Shown: positions 48,093-60,100, counted from the first letter of the stretch. The stretch: DNA of 64,000 nt from Chlorokybus atmophyticus (GCA_009103225.1 RHPI01002503.1:52697-116696), one strand, 5' to 3'. Notes: a model not told the origin generated them from the letters alone. Program-made: numbers and translations.

Positions 48093-48946
48093 CAGTTGCA
48101 TGGGGACTGCCGGTTGCCCTACCGTGACTTCACCTACCACAATCATCACAGCCTGATTCACAGGCATCATGACCAGCATCAACGTGCGTGTCAGTTGTGC
48201 GTGCCGCGTGTTTGTCGGCATGCATGCCGTGGCTAAGCTGCATGCCTTAAGCGCTGATGAGGCTCATAAGTGCGCATCATGTCAAGTGGTCCACTTGAAG
48301 TGACCCACTGGCTGACATGATGGGGACGGTAGATATCCTAACTGGTTGGTACATGTATCATGGGGAACAAAGTACCAGTACCAAACTAGTCCAGTCGTCT
48401 ATGCAACAAGGCCGCCACGTCAACAGGCAGGGTCAGATGCTACACTTGTGCTGTCGCTCGTCGCGTTGTCTGCCACATACCCGTGACGGATGGGACAGAT
48501 CCCCAACGATATCAACTTTCACCATTAGCTCCAGTCCTAGACTGTATCCTTGCCACAGCATGTGCACTGCTGTGGATCACATTGTACATGCTGTGGATTT
48601 AGGGTTAAGAGGCCCACAAGCTCAGCCCAAGTGTTGCGCTCCGCGAACTTGAATGGTGCGCAAGTGTTCAGCACTTATTGTTGGTTGCGGTGGCCGCCGC
48701 CGACGTGGAGAGCGAAGCCGCGTCCGAAGCCAAAACATGTCGGGACTTTTGCAAATCTCGGAGTCACACGCTCCACGTCAGAGTGGCGGGAGATCTCAAT
48801 GGCGACAGGCAGCAGTGATTGCGGTGCAAATTACGGGTTTCGCCAGGTTGCACCAGAGGGTGTCCGTTCTGGTGAGTGGCGAAACCTGCCAATTTTGCCG
48901 TTGAATAGTCCATATATCTAAGTGTAAAGGTGTTTTAGAAATTGAA
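48093..48946. other. Left flank of the retrotransposon
   Basis: No gene was recognised. An imperfect inverted repeat lies at 48275-48322 (CATCATGTCA against TGACATGATG, with AGTGG and CCACT just inside). Plus-strand frames at 48550-48921 are open but Arg/Ser-rich and unlike any family. The right-hand side of the insertion (55652 on) does not continue a frame. Confidence 0.5.
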
Positions 48947-49096
48947 GAACATCCGGGCTCGCAGCCAGATGATACTTAATTTTAGTAACGATCCTATACA
49001 GCTCATAACACATGCTTGCTCTACTAGATCATATTTTGGCAATGAGGCTCAGCCTCGGATGAGAGTCCTCATCGAGGCTGTGCATACTAGCAAAGC
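48947..49096. repeat. Split direct repeat, terminal B2 copy
   Basis: This 150-bp segment matches 49583-49731 at a high level with substitutions and one 1-bp indel (for example CATCCGGGCTCGCAGCCAGA against CATCTGGGCTCGCAGCCAGA). It forms the right end of the element as read on the minus strand. Confidence 0.92.
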
Positions 49097-49275
49097 TGCG
49101 GAAAACAGTGCGAAATGCTCATCGGACGACTGGGAGTGCACATTCAGCCATGTGAGCTTTAGCTGCCACATGGACGACACTGCTCACTCGCTCGCCGTCA
49201 AGCAGCATGACAGTACTTCACACTGTGGCTGGTGGCGGCGGTGGTGGTGGCAGCCCGGTGGGTGGGTTGGGCGCG

Positions 49276-49588
49276 CACTTGAGCAAGCAAGATGGCGCTT
49301 ACAGCGCCAAGGAGGATGGCAACAACAACAACAACGGCAGCCACTGCAGCCGCAACAGTTGTAGGCATGCCACGTGTGGTGAGGCTACTAGCTGCTCGGA
49401 TTCTGGGCATTGCCCATCTGGCCGGCACTGCTGACAGCGACGGCGTCGTTCCCGAGGGGCAAGACGACGCGACTGCGCACAATGGGCACGCACATGCGCA
49501 CATCTGCTTGTGCGTCCTCACACATCACAATATTGCTATTAAAAGTATACATCTTGCCAGCCAATGGCAAGTATTAATGCGTGAACAT
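49276..49588. repeat. Split direct repeat, internal A2 copy
   Basis: This 313-bp segment pairs with 55339-55651 at a constant offset of 6063 at both ends (lengths equal, with compensating small indels between). Shared landmarks are CACTTGAGCAAGCA, GCTCGGATTCTGGGCATTGC and the end GCGTGAACAT. Confidence 0.93.
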
Positions 49589-49731
49589 CTGGGCTCGCAG
49601 CCAGATGATACTTAATGGTAGTAACGAGCTTATTCGGCTCATAACACATGCTCGCTCTACTAGATCAATTTTGGCAGTGAGGCTCAGCCTTGGATGGAAG
49701 TCCTCATCGAGGCTGTGCATACTAGCAAAGC
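49583..49731. repeat. Split direct repeat, internal B1 copy
   Basis: This is directly joined to the A2 copy, sharing GAACAT at 49583-49588. A perfect 17-bp inverted repeat, CAATTTTGGCAGTGAGG (49666-49682) and its complement (49747-49763), begins inside this copy and closes just beyond it, forming a hairpin with a 64-nt loop. Confidence 0.9.
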
Positions 49732-49893
49732 CGATTCTCACAGCTCCCTCACTGCCAAAATTGCACTACATGCAGAAGCACGACCGCTCAAGCTGTGGAA
49801 GCTTACGGTCGTGCCCTGCAAGTGGCAACATTGGGTCATGAGGAGAGGCCCTGAGTGGGGTCTCAGCATGGATGAGCACAGCTACTAGCAGCT

Positions 49894-50897
49894 GTGGCTG
49901 CCTCACGAGAGTTCAGCATGCATGCTACTGGAGCGGAACATCAGCGTGCCAACACTGTAGCATTGAGGAAATTTGCTACCTTTGTGCAAGAGCACGTGGA
50001 GAGCGTACTGAGTGTGGGTCCATACTTTGTACGCGCATACCTGCACGGACATCGGTTGCCCGTGCACGGGGCACAGGCTCGATGCAACGACAATGCAGAG
50101 AGGCTTACGTAGCAGCTGGCTCACTACAACATAGTCAACCATCCGGCCAACGGTTATGCTTGGTCGGGGCAATGCGTGGGATCCCGTGCTGCTCATTGGC
50201 AACCCTTGCTCAGCACCTGAGTTACAAGAGTACCCAAAGGGTTACCAGCGTGTGCTGGTAGCTGACGGATGGCATCCCCGGCAGGCCCAGCCACTGCATG
50301 CGAGCCACATTGAACAGTTGTTGAGGCACATAATTCAGCAAGTAGGCAAGGCTGTTGGCATACCTCAGCTACTACTGATGCGTGATCAGCTGTTGTATTC
50401 ATACTTGTAGAGCACCTGGCAACGCGGGGGGGAAGCGTGCAAAGTACGGGTCGACAGTGTCACCAGCAATTCTAGCGGGGTGCACGTGTAACCATATACC
50501 TTGAAGAACTGGAAGGATCAAGCAGCTCCATCAATTCCTGTGCGGGATGCAGCCAGTTATCATTTAAGCACAAGCTGGAAATTCTTGCCCAAGCTGTTGT
50601 GTGCAAGATGCCGTTGGGCACTGGTTACGTCTTCCGCGGGTTACACCAAAACCGGCGTTCATGGCTGCCACAGCCACTTAGCTATGCCGCTGCCAACAGA
50701 ACATTCATGCAGCATGTTTTAGACAGTGGCGTAGAGATAGAGGTCTCATTGCATAGCTTCCGAAGAGGGGGAGCTCAACATGGCTTGGGGCATGACTGTG
50801 GAAGAAATGCAAAGGCAGGGAGCCTGGCACCACTCACATGGTCACGCATTACATACAGGTGAGCGCTTGGACGAGTTTAGAAAATAATAATCAATAG
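49894..50897 (+). pseudogene. Tyrosine recombinase of the retrotransposon, frameshifted
   Basis: This is the YR integrase that joins the circular DNA copy to the genome. The fragment at 49894-50112 (ATGAEHQRANTVALRKFATF) and the frame at 50156-50410 look like the N-terminal half. The frame at 50599-50862 holds the conserved block EVSLHSFRRGGAQ, with the His-x-x-Arg catalytic pair. The expected following helix (MTVEEMQRQGAW) and the catalytic Tyr context (VTHYIQ, near 50850) are present but in two other frames. At least three frame changes separate these pieces, so no complete protein can be made. The gene is on the plus strand, opposite to RT, and its end overlaps the RT frame end by about 20 nt, tail to tail. 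Confidence 0.85.
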
Positions 50898-53734
50898 AGC
50901 CACATATGCAAAGCGTCCTGGGCTATGTACATGGTCTGGCACTCTAGGCCCTCTGACAAACAAACGGTCTCCTGGTGGAAAAAACATGGAGTCGTGCATA
51001 GGGAGTTGCAATAGTTGCACCCACCAAGGTTTGTGCACCCATTCTGGCACCAGCAGCACGCAATTGCGCTGATGGTGCGCTACCAGGCGCACTGCCAGCG
51101 CGACCAACGTAAACGGGGGAAGCACCCAAGCCAGCCCGTCGGTGGCGACATTTCAGTCCGAGGTAAGCGCGTTGCCAGCTGCTTCAGGGCTGCTGGCCGC
51201 AACAAAAAACATCTGTGCCTTTGCATTAGCCTCGGAGGCGAAACAATCCAACGTAGGCTGACCCCATCTGCTGGTCAGCAGCTGCGTTGACGCCGGCGCC
51301 CAGCTCCAGTTGCCAGCGTCTGGTGCTCGCGAAAGCGAGTCAGCCTCCTGCAAGCAGACCCGCGGCTGCCAGCAGCAATGCAGCTGCCAGTCCTGCTGCC
51401 ACAGGACTTCCCACAATTTGTACAGCTCCAGTCGCAGGTGTGCATTACCTGCCGTCAGCTTGCTGAGATTGCTCAGCGCCGGCTGGCAGCCCCCCTGCAA
51501 GGTGACTACCACATGGCGCAAGCCTGGCTGGCGACGCGCCAGCTCGCACACTATTCTGATGTATGCTAATGCTTCCTTAACTGACGGCGCCAGCAGCAGC
51601 TCTTGTTCAGTAAAGTTTCCTTGCACAGGACCCCACGGCGTGACGGTCCCCAAACCATGCGTACCTGATGCATCAGTCCGCAGTAGCACCGAAGCCGGTG
51701 GCTTCCACCAGGCGCAGCTCTGAGCTGCATACTTGCGCAAGTGTACTAACAGCCACGTCAAGAATTGCTTGGTGTTTTCTGGAGAGGCGAACAGGCTGTC
51801 CCAGCTGCTGGCGTTAGCAAGAGGTTCACGCAACGTGCGAGCGAACAGCAGCACTGGCGGCATGGCCAGTCTCAACGACACTAACTTTCCTGCTATGCTG
51901 ACGAGCTGTCTTGCCGTTAGTTGGGGCTGAGCAAGTAGGGCAGCAATGTCATCTTCCAGTAGTTGTAGCTTGCAAGGGGGAACAGCAAAAGCACCCGTTT
52001 GTGTGTCCACCATTAAGCTTAGCAGCTTCAGCAATTGTGTGGGGTACGGGGTGCACTTAGGCAACCCGAGGAAGCACCCCAGAGCCGCGAACAGTTGCGT
52101 CAGCAATTTCGTTTGCCACATCAAGTGCTGCTTGCGTGGTGCGCCAGGTGCATGTCATCAATGTATGCCAATGTACCAAAGCCGAGCATCCGCAGTGGTC
52201 CGTGAATCACTTGCTGCGTGATGGTGAATGCGAAGCATGCATAATCAAGACACAATCAAGACCAAAGGGAAGGACATTCCGTTGGAACACCTGGCCTTGA
52301 TATGAGATACACAAGAACCTGCGGTGCTGAGGACGTATGAGAATGTGATGATATCCTGACTTCATGTCGAAGCTCGCTTGCCACCAACCTTTTTGTGTAT
52401 ACTGCAAGATATCGATTAATTTCTCATAATGAAAAGGGGTGTATGCCAGGAAAAGATCGACATATCGTAAGTCAATCACCAACCTAAGTTTAGGCTGTGC
52501 GACCACGCCCATGCCTGACACAACTTGCTGTGTTGCATCAGTTTGCAGCGGGGTGATAGCACCGGTGCACACCAGGGTTGCTGAGCTCGCGTTGCACAAA
52601 GTCCGCATGTTCTATCACTGAGGCTCTATTGCGGAGCAGCAGAGGGGTGGGGGTACGCTTCAGCAACGCTACCTGGCGTTGCGCAAAGTCCCAACCTTCC
52701 TCCCGCAACATTCGTTCAACTTGCCTCAACTTTTTCTGCGGGGCAGCACTTGTGCCCACGAAATGCAATGGCAACCCATGCCGAATCCAACCCAGTACTT
52801 TTCTTGCTGCTGGGTGTTCCGCGTGCTCCAGTCACGCCCACGCAGTTGCGTGCTGTGCTGGCAACGCAGCTGTGAAGAGCATAGCGTCAGGCATCAGACC
52901 CTGCAGCTGCTGCAGCCAGTCTTCCTGTGTGCACTCCGGAAGCGTGGGCTCTGCTGGCAAACAGGAGAGCTGACGCAGCACGTGCATTACCACACGCTGC
53001 TGCCTTTCCTGTGACCAAGGCGTTGGGGCGCGCGGCGCTGGCCACGTCGTAGACGATGTGCGCTGCTCCTGCAGCAGGAGGGGCTGCTGCGCGAGCAGCT
53101 GCAGCGCCTGCTCTTCAACGCGTTGCGGATTATCTGCAGGCAGCTTCGGTGCCCACTTATCGTCCTGCTGCAGGCGTGGGGGTGGTGCGCATCTGTAGTT
53201 GTCTGCTGCTGCAGCGTGTGACAAGTCGTCAGCATATTCCGTGTGCACAGGCGCACACGCAGCAGCAGCGCTAGTTGAGTTTTGTAGCAACGCGGGCTGA
53301 GTCAACGCAATAGCTGACACTGACTGCAGCAGGGCATCTGCGTCAGTTGCATTAGGCGACGGTGGCTGCGGTTGCGTAGCAGTCTGCCCGTCTGCAGCCG
53401 GAGCTTCAGCTAGTGCTGTGCGGTCAGCACCGTGCAAGTTCGTTCGAACGTGTACGACGGGCTGCTGGCAGGTGTGCAGCGTTGCTTGCAAGGCTGCAGA
53501 CGGGCCAGCTTGTGCTGAAGGCGCCGCGCTTGCAGGTGACGACGCTGCATGCATCACAGACCCGCTGCAGCGACGCCTGCTGCGGCGTGCCTCAGGCGTT
53601 GTTGGCGCATACTGTGTATGCGCCATGCAGACCATATTAGGCGTGTGCACATGTTCACGCAGGAGATATGCAACGTGTAAAGGCGCACCATGACATGGGC
53701 GAATGTACATGTATAGAAAAGGGGGGAAAGCCAC
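50877..53734 (-). pseudogene. Reverse transcriptase / RNase H polyprotein of the retrotransposon, frameshifted
   Basis: This region copies the element RNA. The pieces in order on the minus strand follow. 53734-52832 is a Gln/Ala/Pro-rich N-terminal region. 52774-52538 holds the DIRS-type lead-in (HGLPLHFVGT). 52608-52207 holds RT fingers and palm (LRLVIDLRYVD, ASFDMKSGYHHILI, RNVLPFGL). The catalytic YIDD follows near 52163 in a shifted frame. 52124-51153 holds RNase H with RTDASG, KEALAYI and ADSLSRAP. 51125-50877 carries GLAWVLPPFTLV, resembling the methyltransferase-like tail of DIRS elements. A short tandem duplication (AATCAAGAC at 52243 and 52254, 11 bp apart) breaks the frame just after LPFGL; further shifts lie near 52830, 52130 and 51150. 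Confidence 0.88.
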
Positions 53735-53810
53735 ACAAGTGTTTCCAACTTACGCACTGTGCCGCATAGTTTGTCGGCAGCCGCCTATCAACAGCTAGCT
53801 ACTCCAGAGC

Positions 53811-55621
53811 CTAGCTACTCACACGTTGTCGTCTGCTGGCGCGGCGGAATTCTTGCGCCAAGGGCGCTTGTCCTGTCCTGCTGGCGCCCACCTCCCGCGT
53901 TATGCTGCGGTTGATCATGGCGCCTGTCCTTGTCCGTGTGAGACGGCGTACCCTGCTCACGCCGTCTCTCACTGTGATTGTTGTCCTTGCTGCTGACGAT
54001 TCTGGCGACGTGCTGGAACTAACTGCGATGTTGGGCGGCTGTGCGCCGCACGTCACTTTACAGGTCGAGAACCTCGTCAATGAGGCGTGCCTCCGTGTAG
54101 GTCTGTGAGAGCTTGGTTTTTGCAGCTTCGAGCAAATGAGGCTTCACTAAATGAGGCTGCATTGTCCTCCCCAAACTCGCGGAAAAGGCTGGCTTCTAGC
54201 AGCACGTGAACATATGCGGCCATGAGCGGGTACCTTGAATCCGTGACGAGCTCCGAGCGCCTCCACATATCAAGGAGGCCTCGCATGGAGGTGTCAATGT
54301 TGATGCGGTTGACAATGTTTTGGCGGACACGCACATAATGTGACGTGCGTGCGAATTGTACAACATGTATGCCGTCACGTGCAAGCACCATGCCGTTGGT
54401 TTTGGCAAAGCCATCTTCGTCTTCGTTGGGTGGTGGGATGGGGGTGTGTGCAGTGACATCCACGGGAAGCATACACGATGCGGGTGCGGGTGCTTTGAGT
54501 TGTGAAGGTAGGAGGGTGACATTGAATGTGCCTAGTGCGAGATCCTCCACACCATCGACACGTGCTATCAAGCATTCACCATGCGTGCCGGGTACGTACA
54601 CCACCTTGTTGACGAGGGCGTGGAGGTCATGAAGAGGAGCCACTTCCTCGCTACTCGCCGCCCCCATCGTCCTCGCTTGAGTACAAGGCAAATTAGGTCT
54701 CCACAGCTGCGGAGAGGGCCAGGAACGCCCCAACTGCAGCGGTGAAGCGACGTTTGCAGCGCTGACGCCCTGCGCTCCTGGCAGCACGCAGGGTTGCCAT
54801 GCGGGCGCGGAGGGAGCCAGAGGAGCTGCTCCTTCCGGAGGAAAGGGTGCCGGTGGCTGACAGGGGAGAGGTGGCGCCGGCCGGAGGGCGTGGTGGAGGC
54901 ACGTGAGACATTTCCTCCAGTGGTGGGAGAGAGTGGTGGGAGGAGTGAGCGCGGCTCCGAGCTGGCGCTCTGCGCCTGGCGGGGCTCCGGCTCCGACTGC
55001 GGCTGCAGGTCCTGCTGCGGCTGGGGCTGTGGCTGCGAACGTCGTCCATGACGACGCCGTCGGGGAGCTGCTGCGCTGAGGGCGCTGTAGGTGGCGCGAG
55101 CTCCGCCTGTGGGGCGGAGTCCTGCTGCGCCTCTCGCGCGGGCTCTGGTGCCGGCGCCACGGCCTCCTGGGGTCCTGTTGATGCCGGTGCTGACTGGCAC
55201 GACGGGGAGAGCCCGACCCACCTGCCATGCGGGCTGGGGAACATGCGGCGCAGGTTGGTACGCTCCCTGCCCAACACCGTGCGGAGGCGACGCGCCCGAG
55301 GCTGCGCACAATGGGTACGCAACACCAACCTTGAGCGCCACTTGAGCAAGCAAAATGGCGCTTGCAGCGCCAAGGAGAATGGCAACAACAACGGCTGCCA
55401 CTGCAGCCGCAACAGTTGTAGGCTTGCCACATGTGGCGAGCCTGCAAGCTGCTCGGATTCTGGGCATTGCCCATCAGGCCGGCACTGCTGGCAGCGACGG
55501 CGTCGTTCCCGAGGGGCAAGACGACGCGACTGCGCACAATGGGTACGCACAACCGCACATCTGCTTGTGCGTCCTCACACACAACAATATTGCTATTGAA
55601 AGTATACATCTCGCCAGCCAA
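53811..55621 (-). pseudogene. Gag-like region of the retrotransposon
   Basis: The longest frame is 55621-54077 (514 codons), with a second informative frame at 55550-54693 and a short basic one at 54080-53811. The N-terminal part is Ser/Pro/Arg rich (SPSRSRTCSRSRSRSPARRR lies in the second frame). The C-terminal third of the first frame is globular-looking (PLHDLHALVNKVVYVPGTHG, then DMWRRSELVTDSRYPLMAAY). The best protein signal moves between frames near 54690 and 54080, so this too is probably shifted. Its start overlaps the A1 terminal repeat. It is called gag-like by position and composition only; no zinc knuckle was seen. Confidence 0.55.
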
Positions 55622-55651
55622 TGTCTTGGGCGAGTACTAATGCGTGAACAT
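55339..55651. repeat. Split direct repeat, terminal A1 copy
   Basis: This matches 49276-49588 over its full 313 bp and ends at the same GCGTGAACAT. Beyond 55651 the sequences diverge abruptly, which fixes the element end to within a few bases. Confidence 0.93.
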
Positions 55652-56658
55652 GACGCCGGCATTGTCAACCATACTACCATAATAAACAGAATGGTCATGA
55701 TCCATTCAAGGATATTGGTGTAAGTTGATTCATTACAACGAGAATAATTTATCATGCATCAATTTACTTTATACATGTGCATACAAATTTGCTTCGTCAT
55801 AGCTTCGTTTCATAATAATTCAATTCTTTAATGTTATACATAGGTTATTTCTCTCCATTGCTCCTAATCTGTGGTATTTTATTAACTTACCACAATATAC
55901 TATACTATATATAGCTTTTGTTACGGTTTCGCCATTGGTAGCCAGTTGCACCCGGAGGCATGCACCTTTTGCCGTGCCGCAAATAGTTGCATCACTAAGC
56001 TTAGGCCCATAAGCAATTAGCACGTGCTTGCAACATGTAGGAATCTTAACAAGGCATCATGTTAACAGAGCATGATTAGCTTACCGTAATGATGCATACG
56101 ACGTGATGCAGCACCCCGTATACAGGCAGGGTACATGATTCCATGACGATAACATAACGTTACTTATACACAAGTGAATACACTATGTTCAATGGTTAAA
56201 CCTCGTGGCATAAGGTTCGACTATCATAGCTAATTATAATCGTTTGATGTATTGCTATATTAGCATCCAATCTTACTTGCACTTGTTGCAAATATGTAAC
56301 ATGTATTATATACAATACTATCAAATACAAGCTTGCTTGTAAATTCTATATATATACACTATATATACTATATATATACTGTATTATTAGTAATCATTTA
56401 GACCTTTGCATGTCTATATAAGTGCGTGTGAAGGTTGAAGTAATAATTATTGTTGCCTGCAATATTATGGTCACGTTTTGTGTTTTTTTACGGTTTGTAC
56501 CCAATAATATATATGCATGATGTTACATATATGGTTAATCATGTATGCATAACATAAGCGAGGTGAATAGATAAAACGAGATGGCTAAGGTTTTGAGGGT
56601 TTAAATCTTTTGCTTTGTAGAAGCGAGAATAGAACAACTTGTTGTTGAGTAGCGTTGC
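55652..56658. other. AT-rich intergenic
   Basis: No gene was recognised. Alternating TATATA runs lie at 56345-56385 and 55898-55915. This is the right flank of the retrotransposon. Confidence 0.6.

Positions 56659-56713
<55 letters not shown>
56659..56713. repeat. (GA)n microsatellite
   Basis: About 27 uninterrupted GA units are seen. The Arg-Glu frames across it are artefacts. Confidence 0.97.
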
Positions 56714-56715
<2 letters not shown>

Positions 56716-57164
56716 CATCTCCCCTCTCGAAAGATGCTTGCTGTAAGGGTAATACATCTAATAAGAATGTTATACATTGTCATAAAATCTTGCCAGACAG
56801 TAGCTGTTGGTCACTATACCAGTTCAGTGCTGATTCGATTGGCCCGTGTGTTTTCCTCATTCCGTGTTAAAAGTTGCCTGCCAAAATTTGTTTCAAGACT
56901 TAGTCATGATGCATGCTACGTTGCGTCGTTATGTGAGTTAGTCAGTTGCCATTGTCCTTGCGTATGCTATGCGTAAGACGCAAACTGAACAGTTTAAAAC
57001 ATGTGGGCCGCACAGATTGAGTGAGGAGATTACAACTAGAGCGAGCACAGTAAAAAACCCACGCAGCTAATTTGAGGAAAGATGCAAGTAACGACCAAGA
57101 TTGTGACGCACTGCTTGCATGCACATCGCCAAAGCGATCACCTGCAACAATCGACAGCATCCAC

Positions 57165-60100
57165 TTTGCGCCTTCTCGAGAAGGAACTTGAGGTGCAGCA
57201 CCGGGCTTGGGATGGACTGCCAATGCAAGCGCCAACCGGCAGACGTCTGCTGTGGTCAGCTGCTGATCACCTCGCTGTAGCGACGCGTTTACCTCCATGA
57301 ACGCATCAACTTTATATTTGTTTATACATAAATAAAAACGCTGAAACAACTTGCGTACGCTTACAAGGAAACGCGCAGGATTGGACTACCTGCAAAAGGG
57401 CTGACTCTGCAGCAGCATCCGCTGCAGCACAGAGTTTGTCCTTGCTTTGGGGCAATTCAATTGCGGGGTTCATGATGGCAAGAAGGTCAGATGACGCAGT
57501 GACTGCAGCATGCAGCTCCCAGGCTGCAGTGTACAACATGCGTTACAACACCCAGCAGCTACGGCATTACTTGTGCATGCGCTATGCCAATGCTTAATGC
57601 CATAGCCTGGCATACCTGAATCGCATCCTCTAGACATTCTTAAAGCAACTTCCAAAGTGCGCTTAACCAACATCGTCTTCGGTTGGTCAGGTAGTGGCAT
57701 GTCTTTAACATGCAGGTCGCTACAAACCTTAGCAAGAAACCTGTTGCATGGCACGATGTTGCGTAAGTTGAGTAAGTTGTGCACTGCGTGTGTGGTAAAA
57801 GGTACCAGTGGCAAAGTGCTGGTACCTCAGTTCTTCATCGGATACTGTTGAGCCTTGTAAGCGACCGGCCAACAGCTCCTTTGATAATGCTGACGCCTGC
57901 TCGCTTAAAGCCACCTGCCAGCAGCAATTTGCCTTCACTACAATTGACTACATTGCCAACAAACCCACTAGGCGGCTTGGCAACTCCAACAATGCCCTCC
58001 CCACTTGTACAGCGCCTGCTGCCTCAGACGCTAATAAACCAAGCCAGCGACCAAACTTGTCCAGTCGTGCCCACCCGTTAGGCTCCATGCGACAGTCTCT
58101 CATAACATGCCTTGCCGCTGAAGTCTGCGTATCAACAACATCAGCTTTTTTGCAAACAACTTCATCACCGCAAAACTCACCCACCACCTAACCTTACCTA
58201 AACAGCAATCTATGACGCACTCAGGAGTTCTTGCGGGAGTGCCAGGATTGTGAACAACAAAGCGGAGATCTGCTTTAGGTCTGGCTGCTGCTGCAGCAAG
58301 AAGTTGACTTCCAGAAAGCTTTTATATAAGGCATTTGCTTAAACCACACTTAGGCGTCCGAAAAGCGAGCACTGGGCGATAACATCTTCGTGCAATATCT
58401 CGTCCCATTGGCGACCACCCCATGCTTGCAAGCCCATGGCCAAATTGGATGGAACCGACCGAAGTTCTCAGAATGTGTTGGCCCTATAAGAATGAAGGGC
58501 TCAACTGAGAGGTTGAAGTGACTATTGTGATCAACACGAGACATCTCTTTTATCAGTACAGTTGCTACCTATTTTGCATCAACCATACCTGTCCTAAGCA
58601 GTGCCTTTCCGACGTAGAAGCTCCTGTGTTCGTTCGTAGCACACTGTTTGAGCAGCTTGGCTCATAACCCATTGCAAAGTAGCTACGTGAGTAAGCAACG
58701 CCTTCCCCTCACGCGAAATAGAGACAAGACATGACATGCACAAAGATGTGCGCATGCTACCACTGACTGAGAGGTATAACAGACACGCATCAGAATGTGA
58801 AAGCAAAGTAGCATGTTCCACAGATTGGCAGCAGCACAATTCATCACAAACAACAGCTGCTGGCTACACATGTACCCACTGCGTACCATGGCTGTCAATG
58901 CAATACAGTACATGAGTTTGAAAATAGATACCAACCTGCACGTCTGGACTATCCCAGGTAATGCCTTTGCCGTAACTATCAATCGCCGATTGCACTTCCC
59001 CATTTTTGCAAGCAGCTTGCACACAGTCAGCTCTGCTAACTTGCGCACAACCTATGCATGACGCCTACCAACCTTAACATAGGTACTCATCAAACTCCTC
59101 ATCTGTGAGCGGCCAACGAGTTTAATAGCAGCTTTGTAGAAGCCACTTAGCTCTGCAGCCTGCCCTTCAGCACTGTCAAACTGCTCCCTGCTCAAGCCCA
59201 CAACAGTGTGTGCCGCGTCCAAGTTGGGAAATGTTCCCTGACCTGTACACGTTTCAGCCAATGTTGCGACAACCTCACACACGGTGCTTGCGGAATGTTG
59301 GCAAAGCGCGACAGGGTAGAAATGTTGCCAGCGTAAATGAAGCTAGCATACCGTTACCAATGTTGTGCTCAAGTACAGCCCGTCTGTAGACAGTTGTCTC
59401 AATAACATTTGCAACACCTTTATCAAGGCCGCACGCTTTCCGCAAGACATTTATTAAACTTAGACAGAGCACAACTAGCCACCCTCATGCCCACACGCAC
59501 ACCTCACAGTGTATGGGGAGTCGCACCATATTGCAGACAACACATGCTCCAACAATGCATACCTGCCAACAGCATCTGCACAACGAAGCTTACTTGCAAA
59601 TCCTTCAGGGCATCGCGGGTGATCTGCAACCCTTGCGCGTTGGGCGAGCCTAGAATTGCTTCCACAAAAACTGTATACAGAGCGCTTGCATCTGCATGCT
59701 CAGCAGCAATGCTAGTCTCCTCACTCTGATTTAGGAACTTCTGGATCATTAAGATTGCCGTGGTCTTGTCCCTGCAAACAAGTCAATTTGAGACGAGAAA
59801 TGTGCTAGGGAAGGCATAGACTGCCGTCTCATACCTCCAAACCTCAGATAGAACCTGAGATAGAGCCCAGCGGCATGACATACCCGGCTTTTACAGCATG
59901 AGCTGCATGTTCAAGGTTCACAACGTTCGTCAATGTACTGCTCGGCTCAGGTACCATTGCTTGGCTTTTATACCCAAGTTGCTCTATCCGAAGACGTGCC
60001 TTTGATGCTTCAAGCTCAGCGAGCACTGCCTTGGCCTTGATCAGCCGATCCTCTAGTGATGCAATGCTTTCTGAATCAGCAGTTTCTGCTTTCATGGTAG

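Larger units (their letters stand above)
48947..55651 (-). mobile_element. DIRS-superfamily tyrosine-recombinase retrotransposon, PAT/kangaroo type, degraded
   Basis: This is a 6.7-kb element. Read on the minus strand the order is terminal repeat A1 (55651-55339), gag-like region, RT and RNase H, the oppositely oriented tyrosine recombinase, then B1 (49731-49583) directly joined to A2 (49588-49276), and terminal B2 (49096-48947). This split direct repeat plan (A1 - coding - B1A2 - B2) is that of PAT-like elements. A recombinase gene on the opposite strand is, from memory, the arrangement of kangaroo from Volvox. AACAT is present at 48948-48952, 49584-49588 and 55647-55651, that is at both ends and at the repeat junction. 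No longer target duplication is visible. Frameshifts break both enzymes, so this copy is probably not autonomous. Confidence 0.9.

Noticed and set aside
49276-49763. CRISPR-like array from repeated segments
   Set aside because: Only two long copies 6 kb apart plus one inverted repeat, in a eukaryotic genome; explained by split direct repeats.
55048-55599. 183-codon plus-strand frame in the retrotransposon
   Set aside because: Antisense to the gag-like region and terminal repeat; no recombinase or gag motif.
48947-55651. LTR (gypsy/copia) retrotransposon
   Set aside because: No LTR pair at the ends in the usual arrangement, no DDE integrase or aspartic protease seen, and a tyrosine recombinase with split direct repeats is present.
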